This document shows positions 1 through 10,955 of a DNA stretch of 64,000 nt, piece by piece. The DNA is taken from assembly GCA_028673005.1 (NCBI GenBank), contig CM054114.1, positions 19,396,637-19,460,636 on the forward strand, written 5' to 3'. This DNA is from Tanypteryx hageni (Eukaryota; Arthropoda; Insecta; Odonata; Petaluridae). The notes beneath the pieces were generated by a model, which saw only the letters and a list, made by a program, of their open reading frames with translations, made no database searches and was not told where the DNA came from. A program made the position numbers and the translations under genes. Positions within the stretch are counted from its first letter, which is position 1, and each line of letters begins with the position of its first letter.

Positions 1-870
1 GTATATCGTGCCGGTTGCGTCAAAGCGAGATTTTAACAGCTTCCGCGGCCCATTCGCCTCGTGTGCGCTGGTTGCTCCTGCCACGTAAGCCTCTCTGCCC
101 CTCCTTCTTCGTCCTTCCCTAAAACCCTTGCAACGTTGTTTGCTTTTTCTCTACTCGTGAGTCTGGAATGATTTATGTCGATGATGGTCTCTACGGAAAC
201 CGTCTCTTCAGGTTAAGCACTTCCTCTTAACCTCTCTCTCTCGTCTGCTCCTCCAATCCCCGTCATTTCTTCTTTCTCCTTCAATTTCTCCTTCAGTGTT
301 CAACGACCATTTATCCCGATACCGCGCGTGGCTCTCTCGATCCGCTCACGTGGCGTTTAGTGCCTCTAAAAGCACCTGACGCTCCCTCCATATACTCCCC
401 ACCTCCGACGTTTCCGTTCGCTTCCCTTACGGCTCCACGCTTTCGATCCCTTTACTTCTCGTTTTCTTTCTATAAAAACTCGCTTTTCGGAGGGATTTCC
501 TTGAGGGGGAAAAATGCGTCCGAAAACGGGTGCGTGCTCGTCAAGATTTTTTTGCATGTTTTGTATGGACACACGTTGTGCGTGAAATATCGATTTCCGT
601 TTAAATAATTCCTTAAGGTATTTCTATTTTTTTGGCAGATAGAGAAGCTGTTAACTGCATTCATTTGATCCTCTGACACCCATGTTTTAATCGCCATAGC
701 CTTAGCTAAAAGATCATATATTTTCTGAATGGCATTTTAGATTTAAATCGAAAAGGTTCATTATTTTCATTACTTCGTTAAATTTAATATATTTAGAAAA
801 AATTCACAGATTTTGTAGCGCGTTTTCACTCTGCCTGTCCATCTGTGGACAATCAACCTTTTTCTTCTTC
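1..870. other. Non-coding; CT-rich first 500 bases
   Basis: Pyrimidine-rich with a moderately GC-rich first 200 bases, becoming AT-rich after position 600. The short open frames at 360-608 and on the opposite strand at 366-697 overlap each other, follow the base composition and show no motif. No gene is supported. Confidence 0.6.
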
Positions 871-1160
871 GAAATTCTTTTTGAATTTAATAGTTCTTAT
901 CAATCTATGAATTTTTCATCAATTGGATTCCCTACGAAGCTCATAGATTTTCCTCTTAGTGACTCCATAATCGGAAAAATCAAACTTTCCAAATGGTATT
1001 TTATGTAAATTACTTGTGTTATTTGGAAATTTCTTTTTGAATTAAACAGCTCTTATTAATCAATGAATTTTCCACTGATTGGGCTGTCCACGTAGTACAT
1101 AAATTGTCTGCTACTTGGCTTCAAATTCGGAAAATTCAAAACTTTAAAATGATATTGTTG
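871..1160. repeat. Diverged tandem dimer, ~155-bp unit
   Basis: Unit 1 starts at about 871 and unit 2 at about 1026. Both open with gaaatt(t)ctttttgaatt, then share an (aat)caatgaatttt-type block, a block around ccacgtagt/cctacgaag, and a closing tcggaaaa..tcaaaacttt block in the same order. The copies differ by many substitutions, so the duplication is old. No terminal repeats or coding content are visible, and the family is unknown. Confidence 0.6.
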
Positions 1161-2032
1161 ACAAACTTCTGATGGAGGAAACACATTAGGACAAAACTCC
1201 AGCGAAAATAAATCATTAAGATGTCACACACAGAGACTATATGCCACAAGAAGTCTGCTCTATCGAGGAAAATCATTTATCACAGTTATTTCCAGTCGAT
1301 CCTAGACCTTTTCTTGTTTTATTCGTCCATCCGACGTACATTCCAGTTTCTAGATAAGACAAGTTTCTTAAATTTGTTTGGTTTTTTAAATGTATTCAGT
1401 GGTATATGCAGATAACCAAAGCCATCCTTTAAATTGTACTTTTCTAAATTCATTTTTTTACTCATTTATTTCCCTCTTATTGTTTCATTATATTTATTTT
1501 ATATCCTTTCACTACTTTATTGTCTCTCTCTCTTTCTTATTTATTTTAACCGCTCTGGCTTTTTGCTAATCCTCTCCTCTCCATAACGCCTTGCATTAAA
1601 ATCGTAAATTTCTTGTGCTGGTTATTTTCCAGCGTTCTTTCAATGCCGTCGTCTTTTTTGTCTGCTCCTTTCCTTCATCCGCGTTCTCTCTCTCTCTCCT
1701 CCATATTCCCTTGTCACCGCTTTTGCCTGCAGTTTCATTTTGCAACTCCTCTAAATTCTACGGAGCGACCTCTTTCCCCCCGTTTTCCATCTCCGAAATG
1801 GCTCTTTTTTTCTGCGCTCCTCGCTACTGCACACATTACTCTTCAATGTTTGTGCTTGAGTAAAGGTTAAAGCCGTGTTGTTTTAAAGGGTGCGTTTGAA
1901 AAAATGTGAATGTAGGTTCGAAATGACACTGCCATTACCCAGACACACTATCGTCCTCGTAATGGACCCTTCTTAACTTTCGGTTCGCTGTGTTTTCGCT
2001 ACTTTGTCCTGCTTTCGTGTGACTCCACTCTT
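1161..2032. other. Non-coding AT-rich then CT-rich DNA
   Basis: AT-rich to about 1500, then pyrimidine-rich to 1860. The overlapping frames at 1613-1870 are serine, leucine and phenylalanine rich, as expected from CT-rich DNA read as protein. Nothing recognisable. Confidence 0.5.
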
Positions 2033-2345
2033 ATGACCCGAGCCTTATTCATCCTCCCCTTCCCAATTTATTCTCATCCAACTTTCTCTACATTTATCCC
2101 TCTCATCCAACCTGTCCTCATCCAGTATTATTATCCAAACTGGCCTCCTCAAATCTTCTCATACAACATTGTTATCCGACTTTTCATCCAACCTGTCCTA
2201 TCCAATATTCTCATTGAAACTAGCTTCCTCAAAACTTTTCATCCAACCTGTGCATCTAAAACCGTCCTCTAACTTGTCGTCATTCACTATTCTCCTTCAC
2301 CTTTAACGTTCTCCTCATTCAACCTACTCCCCATCCTTCAACGTA
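2033..2345. repeat. Degenerate CT-rich minisatellite
   Basis: The phrase catccaacctgt recurs at about 2104, 2185 and 2240, with related catccaact/cattcaacct phrases at 2066 and 2317. Between them, (c)tccagtatt and actagcttcctcaaa-type blocks repeat. Spacing is irregular (81 and 55 bases), so this is a decayed tandem array. The 79-codon frame at 2033-2272 is a product of the array. Confidence 0.55.
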
Positions 2346-3590
2346 CATTTAATCCTCCTCCTTCACGCTAATTTTTAAATCTCACCCCGGTTCCGAGCCC
2401 TTTCTCTTCCCATCCCTTAGCAATTGCTTAATCTTCGCGCCTACATCCTTCGTTCAAATTCCTTTCCAATCATCCATTTCTTCTTCCAATTATCGCCCAC
2501 AACTTTTTCCTTCCCCTAAATATAAGTTCTACCATCCCCTACCCTTCCTATCCATAATTTTCTTTTCTTACTTCCTTCCTCCCGGTCTGCATTTCTCCAC
2601 CTTTCAGAGCATAGCATTTTCTTCCACGTCTTCCTTTTCGTTCGTTCCCTTCAAACTTCCTCTAGCATCTTTCAAACTCTCCACACCTTACTCTCCTCTG
2701 CCGTCCCGTATTTCTTTCTCTCTCTATCCCTACTTAAAACCGCCGCACACCTATTTTAACGCGAATTCTCGCAAGCGGTCGGGTCCTTTTTCCCTCCCAC
2801 CCGTTCCCCAAAAGGGGTCGCTCTAAACGAGGCCCGAAAAACTCGGGAGCTTTTATATTTCAGCCACCATCTCTCCTCCTCCAGATCCCTTGCGGTCGGA
2901 TGAATAAAAGGGACTCTTTAACTTCGGGTGGAAAATACGGTAAGAAACGGCTGGAGAAGGGAAGAGGACGGTGGAACAACAAAAAACGGTGCAAAAATTG
3001 CGCTGAGGAACAAGACGAAACACGGAAGATTTAGCGAGGGAAAAATAACAAAGAAAGAGCGCGGCCCTCGGACAAGAGGGAAAGAAGCAAGAGAGAAGGG
3101 AAGGGGGGTTCCGAGTGCATTTCAATTGTGAACATTTTTTTAGGGTAGGTCCTGCTTTCTCTCTTTCTCTTTTTTCGGTCTCTCCTAAAAATTGTTGACA
3201 TGGATTTCTGCAAAGCAGATCCAAAAATAATTCTTTTCGAAGACCAAGCTCCTTTTCTATTTTTGGGCAAGTTTTTATATTTGTTTTTGGTCAAAGGCCT
3301 CGTTTGGTACACACGTAAAATCTTGAGGAGAACAATAAAAAAGGAAAACCTTCCCGCTCGTTTTCTTATTCGCTTATTTCGTGTGTGGACTTTTTTTACG
3401 CCCCCACTGGACTACTCTTTTATTAATTCTCCTTTTTTCGACAGCAAAACATAGCGTCCCTCCCAACAGCAAGTTTCTCTTTCATTACCTTGCCCGGGCA
3501 ATGTACTTTTAAAGGCAAATGTTTACCCGGTTCTTTCCCTTTGTTTTTTCTCTCTCCTTCCTTTACGACGCAGGGACGAACGACTAAGGA
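2346..3590. other. Non-coding pyrimidine/purine-rich DNA
   Basis: CT-rich to about 2760, a GC-richer patch at 2760-2850, purine-rich at 2930-3115, then mixed. The minus frames 2853-3224 and 3031-3312 overlap plus-strand frames over the same bases and look compositional. No gene seen. Confidence 0.5.
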
Positions 3591-4030
3591 GCCCCCCCGC
3601 GGGCGGAAAGTTAATTCCACTTAATTATGGCCGCATTTTTTTGGCCGAAAGCTAATTTATAATTTTGTGCAGCTCTCGTTACAAGGGACGAAATTAATCG
3701 TTTGGCTGATATTTTCTGCCGCTTAGCAAGCGACGCTTGCGGCCTCGGTGGTCTCTCTTCAGAGCAATTAGAACGAAAATTCCGGAAGAAGTGTGTGGGT
3801 CCTGAAAAAAGTCGTGAATGCGTGTCGGGTTCGAAATAAAACGGAAGAAATTTCATTTGGACTCTGGGCTGCGTGAGCAGAAGGGTGGTTTGTAAGTGTC
3901 CGAATGTCACGGATTTCGAGTCCTGTCGCGGTCGTGATCGCGTGTGCTCTTCTTCGTTATCATCGGCGCAATCGTCAAGCGACGTCGTTGGATGCAGATT
4001 ATCACCCGATGAAAACGCAAATAATATATA
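3591..4030. other. GC-richer non-repetitive block
   Basis: This block is less repetitive and has more CpG than its surroundings. It contains TAATTA-type cores (for example near 3611 and 3620, and at 3682-3690) and a gcttagcaagcgacgcttgcgg stretch with a small dyad near 3722-3741. The minus frame 3611-3910 (99 codons) has no recognisable motif. It may be conserved non-coding or regulatory DNA; that is inference from composition only. Confidence 0.25.
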
Positions 4031-4597
4031 TATATATTAATAGCGTAAAAAATGATGTTTTTAAAGCGAAGGTAACAGCCACATTAACTGGTGATGCATC
4101 AAATTAAACGTCTCTACCTGCAGATTTTCAGGAAAATTATAAAATTGAAATCAGTCATACCGTTGGCGAGATTTTGAGGTTTTTCGTGACCGGCTAAGCT
4201 CTGATCGACGTAGTTGTAGTGGTTGATGTTAAGGTGGCGCTCCTAGCGGACATTAGTAGAAGGAAATGTACCTTGCAGTCGCTGAGCTTCATGGTAATGT
4301 GATAGAAGGCTAACTACAAAGACAATATTTAATCTAACCAAACAGTTGATTTATCGACTGGCAACTACTAGTTTAAATGAATATTTGAGACATAAAACCA
4401 AGAAGATATATCTCGTGCTTGGGATCGAATAGGTGTCGCGTCTCGTTTTACTCGAACAATTTTCACGGTCAAGGCTGCTGAAGCCGTCGTTATGGATGTT
4501 GTATTTTCAGTTATGATTTATATTTGTATAAAATATCTCGTATATGTATACTATATAGCTGCTTTTTAATTATGATATGTCATATATCATAGGTCAT
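4031..4597. other. No feature recognised, AT-rich
   Basis: AT-rich DNA with short TA runs at 4024-4038 and alternating AT around 4510-4610. No gene or repeat family recognised. Confidence 0.4.
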
Positions 4598-4965
4598 ATA
4601 TCATATATACTAATGTTTAGGCACTTACAGATGAGCCAGAGACTCGAAATGTTTTAAGTGGGTAGGACTATGGGCATAACCGACTAGAAAAATCAAAAAT
4701 CTCAAATAAGCTAAATAATACGGCCGCTAAAAATTCGAAACATTTTAAGCCAACGTTTTATGTTTATTTATTTCTGAATGTGCTACGAAGCTGACATTTT
4801 TTGTGAAGGTAGAATTCGTAAAATGACCGAACAGGGATTATTAAACTTCCGATATTTTAATTTATTCGACTTAAAAATTCTTCACGTTCAAACAAATAGA
4901 TAAATCATTAGGTACTAGAGGACGAGCTATATAGCTGAAATGTTCCGCTATAGAGGTGACCTATC
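4598..4965 (-). repeat. Diverged partial copy of the 785-bp satellite
   Basis: From actaatgtttaggcactt at about 4607 the sequence follows the inverted satellite copy at 54490-54800 block by block. Shared blocks include the gactcgaaat phrase, cgactagaaaaa, the cggccgctaaaaattcg phrase at 4721, gtgctacgaagctgacat, agaattc, gatattttaattt, and acaaatagataa followed by taggtac. Divergence is much higher than among the 53-55 kb copies. It is given minus because the units at 52861 and 53645 are taken as plus. A second, older locus for the same family in one window suggests dispersal rather than a single array. Confidence 0.75.
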
Positions 4966-5049
4966 ATTTCATCACATTGTTGAGTGTTTCATTTAGGACC
5001 AAAAAAGCTATTCTAAAAAAATATCATTTGGATCCGTTTTATGCATATC
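4966..5049. other. No feature recognised
   Basis: Short AT-rich link between the satellite fragment and the block beginning near 5050. Confidence 0.3.
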
Positions 5050-5875
5050 TGTACCATTAAGTAAGTTACACTGGCGTGAAGATTATGCGACGTCACACCA
5101 TAAAGTCGTTCACATCTTTCCGTGTCATAGCCTCTAATGACACCGGGGAAATTTTGGCGATACGTCTCCATTTTCCATTAAAGGCTCTTATCAACTCGGA
5201 TATGAAGGTCCTCATGATTTGGAACATGCTAAGAGATTGCTATCTAAATTCGCAATCGGTTTCACGTTAAGAGACACGGTTCTTTTGTCCTCCATTCGGC
5301 TTTCATCACGTCGAACTGCGGAGGCCATAATGGAAGTAATTGAGCGGCGCTTTTGAAGTTGAGCAATCCGCGTGCATCGAGAGATGCCCGTGGCGCTTTT
5401 AATCACATTTTTCATCGTTAGAAGGTCGCCGTAATTGGGTGAACGCGTTAAAAATCGCGTTTTGCGCATGTAAATCTCTTAAAAAATATCCGTCGAAACG
5501 GTCGGTGTGCTCAATAAAAAACCCTCGTCAAGTGTTCGTTTGGGTTCAATTTGATTGATGACCGAAATTGCTCGTTGAAGTTCATTAATTTTGAACGACT
5601 TAATTTCCTTCCGCGTCTACGTGTTCGTTTGTTTTAGATTTTCTCCATTAACGAGTTCAACTAATAACTTCGCCTGGGGGTTTGTCTTTTTTATTCTGAA
5701 ATCTGCTCCGATTAATTTCGTATTCATGTCTGTAATTGTGACATATTTATCGCATGCGAGTGCCTGCACTTGGGTCAACGTTGAAATCGTTTTTTTCGCG
5801 TTTCAATATTTACTTGACAGTGCGATGGTGGACTGTATCTTCTATTCTTACCATTTTCTCATAAAAGCATTTTAA
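5050..5875. other. Non-repetitive block, no gene identified
   Basis: Mixed-composition DNA with repeated CG dinucleotides at 5080-5560, unlike the flanks. The minus frame 5212-5469 (85 codons, basic) and the plus frame 5591-5875 (94 codons, hydrophobic) have no motif I recognise and no convincing splice context. Either a conserved non-coding block or unique spacer is possible. Confidence 0.25.
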
Positions 5876-6334
5876 TTTCCAAGAAAATTGCAAATGGGAT
5901 TTAATGAAATGCCGTCTGTCATTGATCAATATTCATTTTATCTTTTTATTTTTATTACGAGAATAGCTCAAGTTAATTGGTCTTGGCCAAAGAAACGAGT
6001 GTCACGTTTTGAACGATAGCGGAATATTGATGTAACTCATAAAAGGGAGAAGATCAGAAAAGAGGTAGTTTTAGGTATAGGAAGCGGGATAGAGTTCTAA
6101 ATAGTTGAAGATATGACACGAAAAGTTGGCTATGAATAGGCTTTATTGAGAGCATTAAAGCGGAACCTGCCGAGTTGCAGACATTGTAATTACTTAGGAT
6201 TTTAAGGTAGTTGATGTTGATTTTTAGCCAACATTCCAGAATGAAAATAGGTTAATAGTTTCTTCGGTGTCTCTGCCTGTCTCCCCCTCCCCCCCTTATT
6301 AACCAATTTTCATGAAACTTGGTGGAAATCTCTT
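5876..6334. other. No gene; end of a dispersed repeat
   Basis: AT-rich. The phrase catgaaacttggtggaaatc near 6311-6330, preceded by a tctctgcctgtc phrase, resembles wording that recurs at 39489-39540. It is probably part of the same decayed dispersed repeat. Confidence 0.35.
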
Positions 6335-6410
6335 GCTACTGGGGCCAAGCACTCGAGGATAGTTTTTTGCGATGATTGAAAGTCCCGGGTTCGATTCCTG
6401 GAACTATCCT
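6335..6410 (+). repeat. tRNA-like fragment with B box
   Basis: GGTTCGATTCC at 6388-6398 is a perfect match to the Pol III internal B-box pattern and sits in a plausible T-arm (ccggg/cctgg). A perfect 8-bp inverted pair, ggatagtt (6357-6364) and aactatcc (6402-6409), encloses it. There is no convincing D-arm, anticodon arm or full-length cloverleaf, so it is not called a tRNA gene. It may be the head of a decayed SINE or a truncated tRNA pseudogene. Confidence 0.45.
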
Positions 6411-6666
6411 TCCCATTTGATTTACATGAGAAATCTAAAATCCATCGTGCAGGGTAATTTTCTCTTGCTGATTAAAATATCTTAGAATTGTAGTATCGGA
6501 GCGGAATTCGTAGTATTCTCTGAGGAAAAGAGTAGAGTTTTATCGTAGAATGTTGCTTATTGATGGTATTTCTTCGAATTTCGCGTATATGTCGTCGTTT
6601 TTGAAGTTTTTATCACTCATTACGAGAGTGTTGCAATTGTAATAACTTTTGTTGGACTCGGATTCG

Positions 6667-6915
6667 GTATAATCTAGTACATGCACGCGCTATTTTTGCA
6701 ACATAAATACGCGTGACCAATATTTTTTTCCGCTCGAATGTATTTGTAGTATTTTATAACGCAAAATTATGAAATTTGGGAACACAACGGGCAACTCATC
6801 CGTTGTTATTTTAAAGCTATTAAAGCCGATATAAGTAATTGCTCCACCGCATTTAATTTCAAATAATTATATAAAAGGTAGGCATCATAAGTTGCGTTTG
6901 GAACTTCTTGTTTAA
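6667..6915 (+). repeat. Dispersed repeat, copy 1 of 2
   Basis: The block tctagtacatgcacgcg followed by tatttttgcaacataaatacgcgtgaccaat matches 39781-39840 closely. The later gtaggcat..gttgcgtttgga and cttcttgttta phrases match the sequence at 39886-39922. The 39.8-kb copy begins exactly where a hAT-type terminus ends. Family unknown. Confidence 0.65.
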
Positions 6916-7481
6916 AATATTTTATCTTATCGTTCTTAGCACACTATATCTCGCCAATAGTTTTGGAAAATAATGACATTCGCGTTTCAGGCATATAGCA
7001 CGCGTCACCAGTTCTTCTTAGATGTTATATCCTAAAAACAGTGAAGCACCACCGATGGTGGCTGTTTTTAACCAAAATGCGCTTGTGGATTCTCCAAACC
7101 TTTTATAGCTATTGGAGGAACATGTGGTGTCAATTGGATTTCAGTCTTAAGGAGATCTCGAAAGCTCCATATTGAACATTATTCTTGGTCCTATCCATGG
7201 CCCCTTTGAAGCTATTGAGACCTTCCTCTTGCTCTGAGAGCGTTGAAATAATTGTAAAAGCTTAGTTCATGCTTGCCCGAGTAGTTCTCCTGGCATATGT
7301 TTCAGTTCGCGTGGCTCGTAAACCAAATACGAAAAAAACATCACTGCCGGACAGGCGCAAAACCATTCATCAATTAAAGTGGAGTAATGACATTTTGTTT
7401 TCATTTTTGTGGTGGACTCGTAAAAAACCGCCAATTCAGAGTAATATCGGATCCGTTCGTTACGTCGCCAATTTCCTAGAG
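6916..7481. other. Non-coding; one hairpin
   Basis: AT-rich to 7250, then mixed. Overlapping plus (7269-7523) and minus (7267-7494) frames run over the same bases into the hAT element and show no protein similarity. The only distinctive structure is the hairpin at 7034-7069. Confidence 0.4.
7034..7069. other. Perfect two-step hairpin
   Basis: aaaaacag pairs with ctgttttt, and an inner ccacc pairs with ggtgg around a gat loop. An unpaired tgaagca lies on one side. It is stable-looking, with no flanking gene to regulate. Confidence 0.4.
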
Positions 7482-7777
7482 CAGTGGTTCCCAACCTTTT
7501 TTACTGGCGGCGGGCCAGATTAGAGATAAAATCCAACGTTATCTCTATGTTCTAAGGAACCATATAAGTGAAAATCAAGTCTAAATAAGGTTTTTATGGT
7601 TAACTTTTCAACACCAAAAGTTTTTATCAACATTTTCATTAAAATGAATGAATTTGTGGGTTAAATTGTTTGATAGCTTTTTAATAATACCCTCTCGGTC
7701 ACACAGAAATCCTCCGCGGGTCATATTCATCCCGCGGGCCGTAGGTAGGGGGGGGGGGGGGGTAGCGGGTACCACTG
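7482..7777. mobile_element. Non-autonomous hAT element (MITE), 296 bp
   Basis: The left end is cagtggttcccaacc and the right end, read inward on the other strand, is cagtggtacccgc. The first ten bases match except one. CAGTGGTTC-type ends are characteristic of the hAT superfamily. The element is flanked by a perfect 8-bp direct repeat, tcctagag (7474-7481 and 7778-7785), the target duplication length hAT transposases make. At 296 bp it cannot encode a transposase and would have been mobilised in trans. A run of 15 G at 7748-7762 lies just inside the right end. Confidence 0.9.
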
Positions 7778-9590
7778 TCCTAGAGCATCGCCCGCCTTTT
7801 CTTTTTTATAGTCGATCCCGATTGTATTGTCACTCGGTCTCGACCTGGCGATATTAGGACTTCCAAGATAAGAACAGTTGTGATTCAGGCTTGATTTCCC
7901 TCTCTACGTCACTTGCCAAATTACTCCCCCGGGACCTCTCACCTTAACCGCAACAGGGCAGGGCTATTTTCAACACCGCGGACCTCGTCGCTCCCTCTCT
8001 CCCATCCTCTGCCCTTCTCCCCCTCCTCCCTCCACCCCTATTCTCCCCCCTTCCCCTCCTCCTCCCTTTCGGTGGGGTTGACTCTCGGTCTGGGTCCCAG
8101 AACAGCCCGGCTGTCTCCTCCTTTTCCCGACCCTCCTATCAACATTTTTGGGTCTCGTCCAAAGATCCTCTAGCTGGCTCAAGATTTTCATTTCTTTTTC
8201 CACGCTCTATCCCCCTTCCATTTCTCTTTCGCGCGCAGGGGAGGATTCATTTGTTTTTGACATGTTTTTTTTCCCCGCCGGGGGGAGAGATCGAGTTTGG
8301 AGGAAGAGGGGTGGGTATCGAAGGTATGGAAGCAGATCTCTTTGTCGTCACCCGGATCTTTTGCCAGGTTTCACAAGAGTCTCCTGTGATGCGTGCACGA
8401 GGCTCGTTTTTTGATCGTTTTTTGTATGGGTTGGGAAAGGTTTTTGTTTGCACGCGTCATCTTTTTTAATATGTTACATGTCTTCCTTTTTCTACGTGCA
8501 GTTATTAAGGCATTTATTGGTATCTCGTGATAACGTTTTTTTTCTTTTCGATGATTCTTGCATAGTTTCCCTTTGAGAATTTTTCTCTGTAATTAATCTT
8601 CGGAGACGCATGTCTTACAACAAACCAATATCCTATTCAGTTACAGCAGTGAATGTTTTGCTATGTAAATTGGTTCGAAGCGCCTTGGCGAGAGTTTTAC
8701 GTCATGCAACCGTCTGCTACAGTAATCTTTTCTTTTTTTAATCTCCGACTTGAGTTTTAGCTTTTTTAAATATTATTTTTTCATTGAGTTTACATTTATG
8801 TAACAGGCAGTGGTGGTTTTTAATGACCTGTTAAAAAATTAAGACTTTATATTGGTGGTTAATTTTGCTCGGTATTCGAATTTGACTAGTCAAAAACCTG
8901 TTCTGAAGTTATTTTTAGAAATATTAAATAATTTAGACATCCATCTCGAGCTGGGCGGAATACAAACCAAAAATGTCTAAAGCTTTGGTAAAAGAATTAT
9001 TGTTTTTTTCTTTGCATTTTTTTCTCAATTTCCTACATTAATCTCTCAAGACAATAATTTTCGCATTCCCTTAGGCCCTTCCAAGTGGTCTTTTTAAATG
9101 TTATTTTGATACACTTGGAATTTATATTATTCTTTTTGTAACAGTATTACAATTAAACTCTCTTTGACTCATTTTGATTAATAATGTATTTTGCATAAAA
9201 ATGTCTTATATAACATTTGAGCAAACTACCACAGCTGATGTAAGATAGCTAAGTTCTTGTACGCGTAGAGTGAAGCTGCCCTGGGGAAATTTATTAACTA
9301 ATGGGTCTGTTAAGGTAAATGAATTGAAACGATAATTTTCAATAGAAAAATTCTTAATGGATTATATTAAACTGCACTTTTTTATTTTTTACGAGTTTTT
9401 TATGTCAGCGCACGACATAATGCTTACGAATAACAATATTTAACGAGGCCGAATTTGATGCCTGGCACGTGATAAATGTCGCCCGTGATATTATAAGAAG
9501 CCTTTATTTATAATCATAATTGCGCGAAACGATTTTGTTTCACGATGATGTAAAAACAACTGTTTAAACTGTGTAAAGTTCTACTAAAAT
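7778..9590. other. Non-coding; CT-rich 7980-8080
   Basis: A polypyrimidine stretch at 7980-8080, a GC-richer patch to about 8400, then AT-rich DNA. Overlapping frames at 7913-8469 follow composition on both strands. No gene or named repeat seen. Confidence 0.45.
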
Positions 9591-10594
9591 CATGAAAAAG
9601 TTACAGAATTCTTCCCCTCTCCGAACGCATTTCTACGTAATCCTATTCTTTTATTCCCACTCCCCACCGCAGCTTTCAAAAATAAACAAACTTAAGATGA
9701 CGTCAAGCTTCGAAACCCAGGCCATGCTCCATATTACGAAACGAGGCGGAATCTTTTGTGGCGTTTTTCTCTTTTTTCTTCTATCCTAAGCAATTTGATT
9801 ACCATAATGTGATATAAATACTATTCGGCGATTGGAACATATATTAAAACTTTCGATCTCACGGTTAGATTATTAATTATTACCCTCTACCCTATGAAAT
9901 TTCTCTGCGATGTGCATATTCCACCGTAAGCAGGGTGTTTGATCGTTGTCGGCCACAAATTTAAAATGCTTCCTCTCTTAAACTACGAGAGGATGCAAAA
10001 AGGTTTTGTATGTTTGGTGTCTTGCTTTTTCAGGGTAAATTGCCAGTTTTTTAATAATAGAGAACCTTCTATAATGAATTTTTTGGCAAATAACCCACGG
10101 TTCAAATGACGAATCATCAAATTTGGCACCGAATCATCCACTGTGTTGAATACAATGGCACTCACACTGATTTTATAGATTATTAGAATTAATTTTGAGG
10201 ACTAGGTAAACTTTAAATATAACAATAAAAATTACCAAAATAAAAAATTAAATTAAAATATTTGACAATAAATAAAACGCGATATTTTTCCTATTATACC
10301 TGGGGATTGAGACCCTACAATATTACATTTGCTCTTAAATATAAACCCCAGAAGTTTATTCCTACTTTGAAAACATTGTATAGTAAGAAAATTGCATATA
10401 ATGTTACTGTAGGCGAATATAATTTTCACTTGAGAAGGCTCCACTTTTTGGAAAGATTGCATTATAATTTTTAGTGGAAGTTATTTCTATTTCGAATATA
10501 ATATGTTTATATTTTAGTTTGCTGTTTTTATCACGCCGTATTAATTTCAGTAGTAACTATGTCAAATATGTAATGATGTTAAAGACTTGTTTTT
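9591..10594. other. No feature recognised, AT-rich
   Basis: AT-rich DNA with short open frames (9592-9789, and both strands of 10253-10474) that lack motifs. Confidence 0.45.
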
Positions 10595-10710
10595 ATTCTG
10601 AATCTTTTGTTAACGGTAATCTATTTCTCTTTTCAGGTGAGTACCTTGTGATTTTTATCAGCGGAGTTCTTTGGCGGTTTTGAGTGAGTATTGTATTCAT
10701 GTTATATATA
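10595..10710 (+). repeat. Dispersed repeat with splice-like core, copy 1
   Basis: It aligns with 40555-40665. Shared phrases are gaatctt, ggtaat, tcttttcaggtgagtacc, ttgtgat, ttttatcag, gagt and gtgagta. The central tcttttcag|gtgagtacc (junction 10636/10637) looks like a 3' splice site placed directly against a 5' splice site, as in recursive splice sites. Its presence in a repeat could mean a shared ancestor with splice signals, or chance. Confidence 0.55.
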
Positions 10711-10794
10711 CTATATATATTCATTCGTGTTCTGTCTTACGACAGGTCCTACCAATTCATTGGTTTTTGACTAGGGAATATACATACACGGTGT

Positions 10795-10955
10795 GGTGGT
10801 TTCCCGTTGCCTTCCACACCCGACACACACCCAGAAGGGAGAAGGGAAACCCGGTGCCGGAATTTGCCTGCTCTAACGAAGAACACCAGGGGGGCCAACG
10901 GCTTAACGTCTCTTCCGAAGGACGGAACAGCTGAATTTACGCGGTCTCCTCAATA
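10795..10955 (-). mobile_element. tRNA-derived SINE, truncated copy
   Basis: It matches the body of the SINE at 44195-44468. Shared phrases, in order, are ccttccacacc, gggaaacccggtgccgg, the cctgctctaacgaagaacacca block, tcttccgaagga and ggtctcctcaa. The copy is in minus orientation and stops before the tRNA-like head, which would lie to the right, so it lacks the Pol III promoter. No target duplication is evident. Confidence 0.75.
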
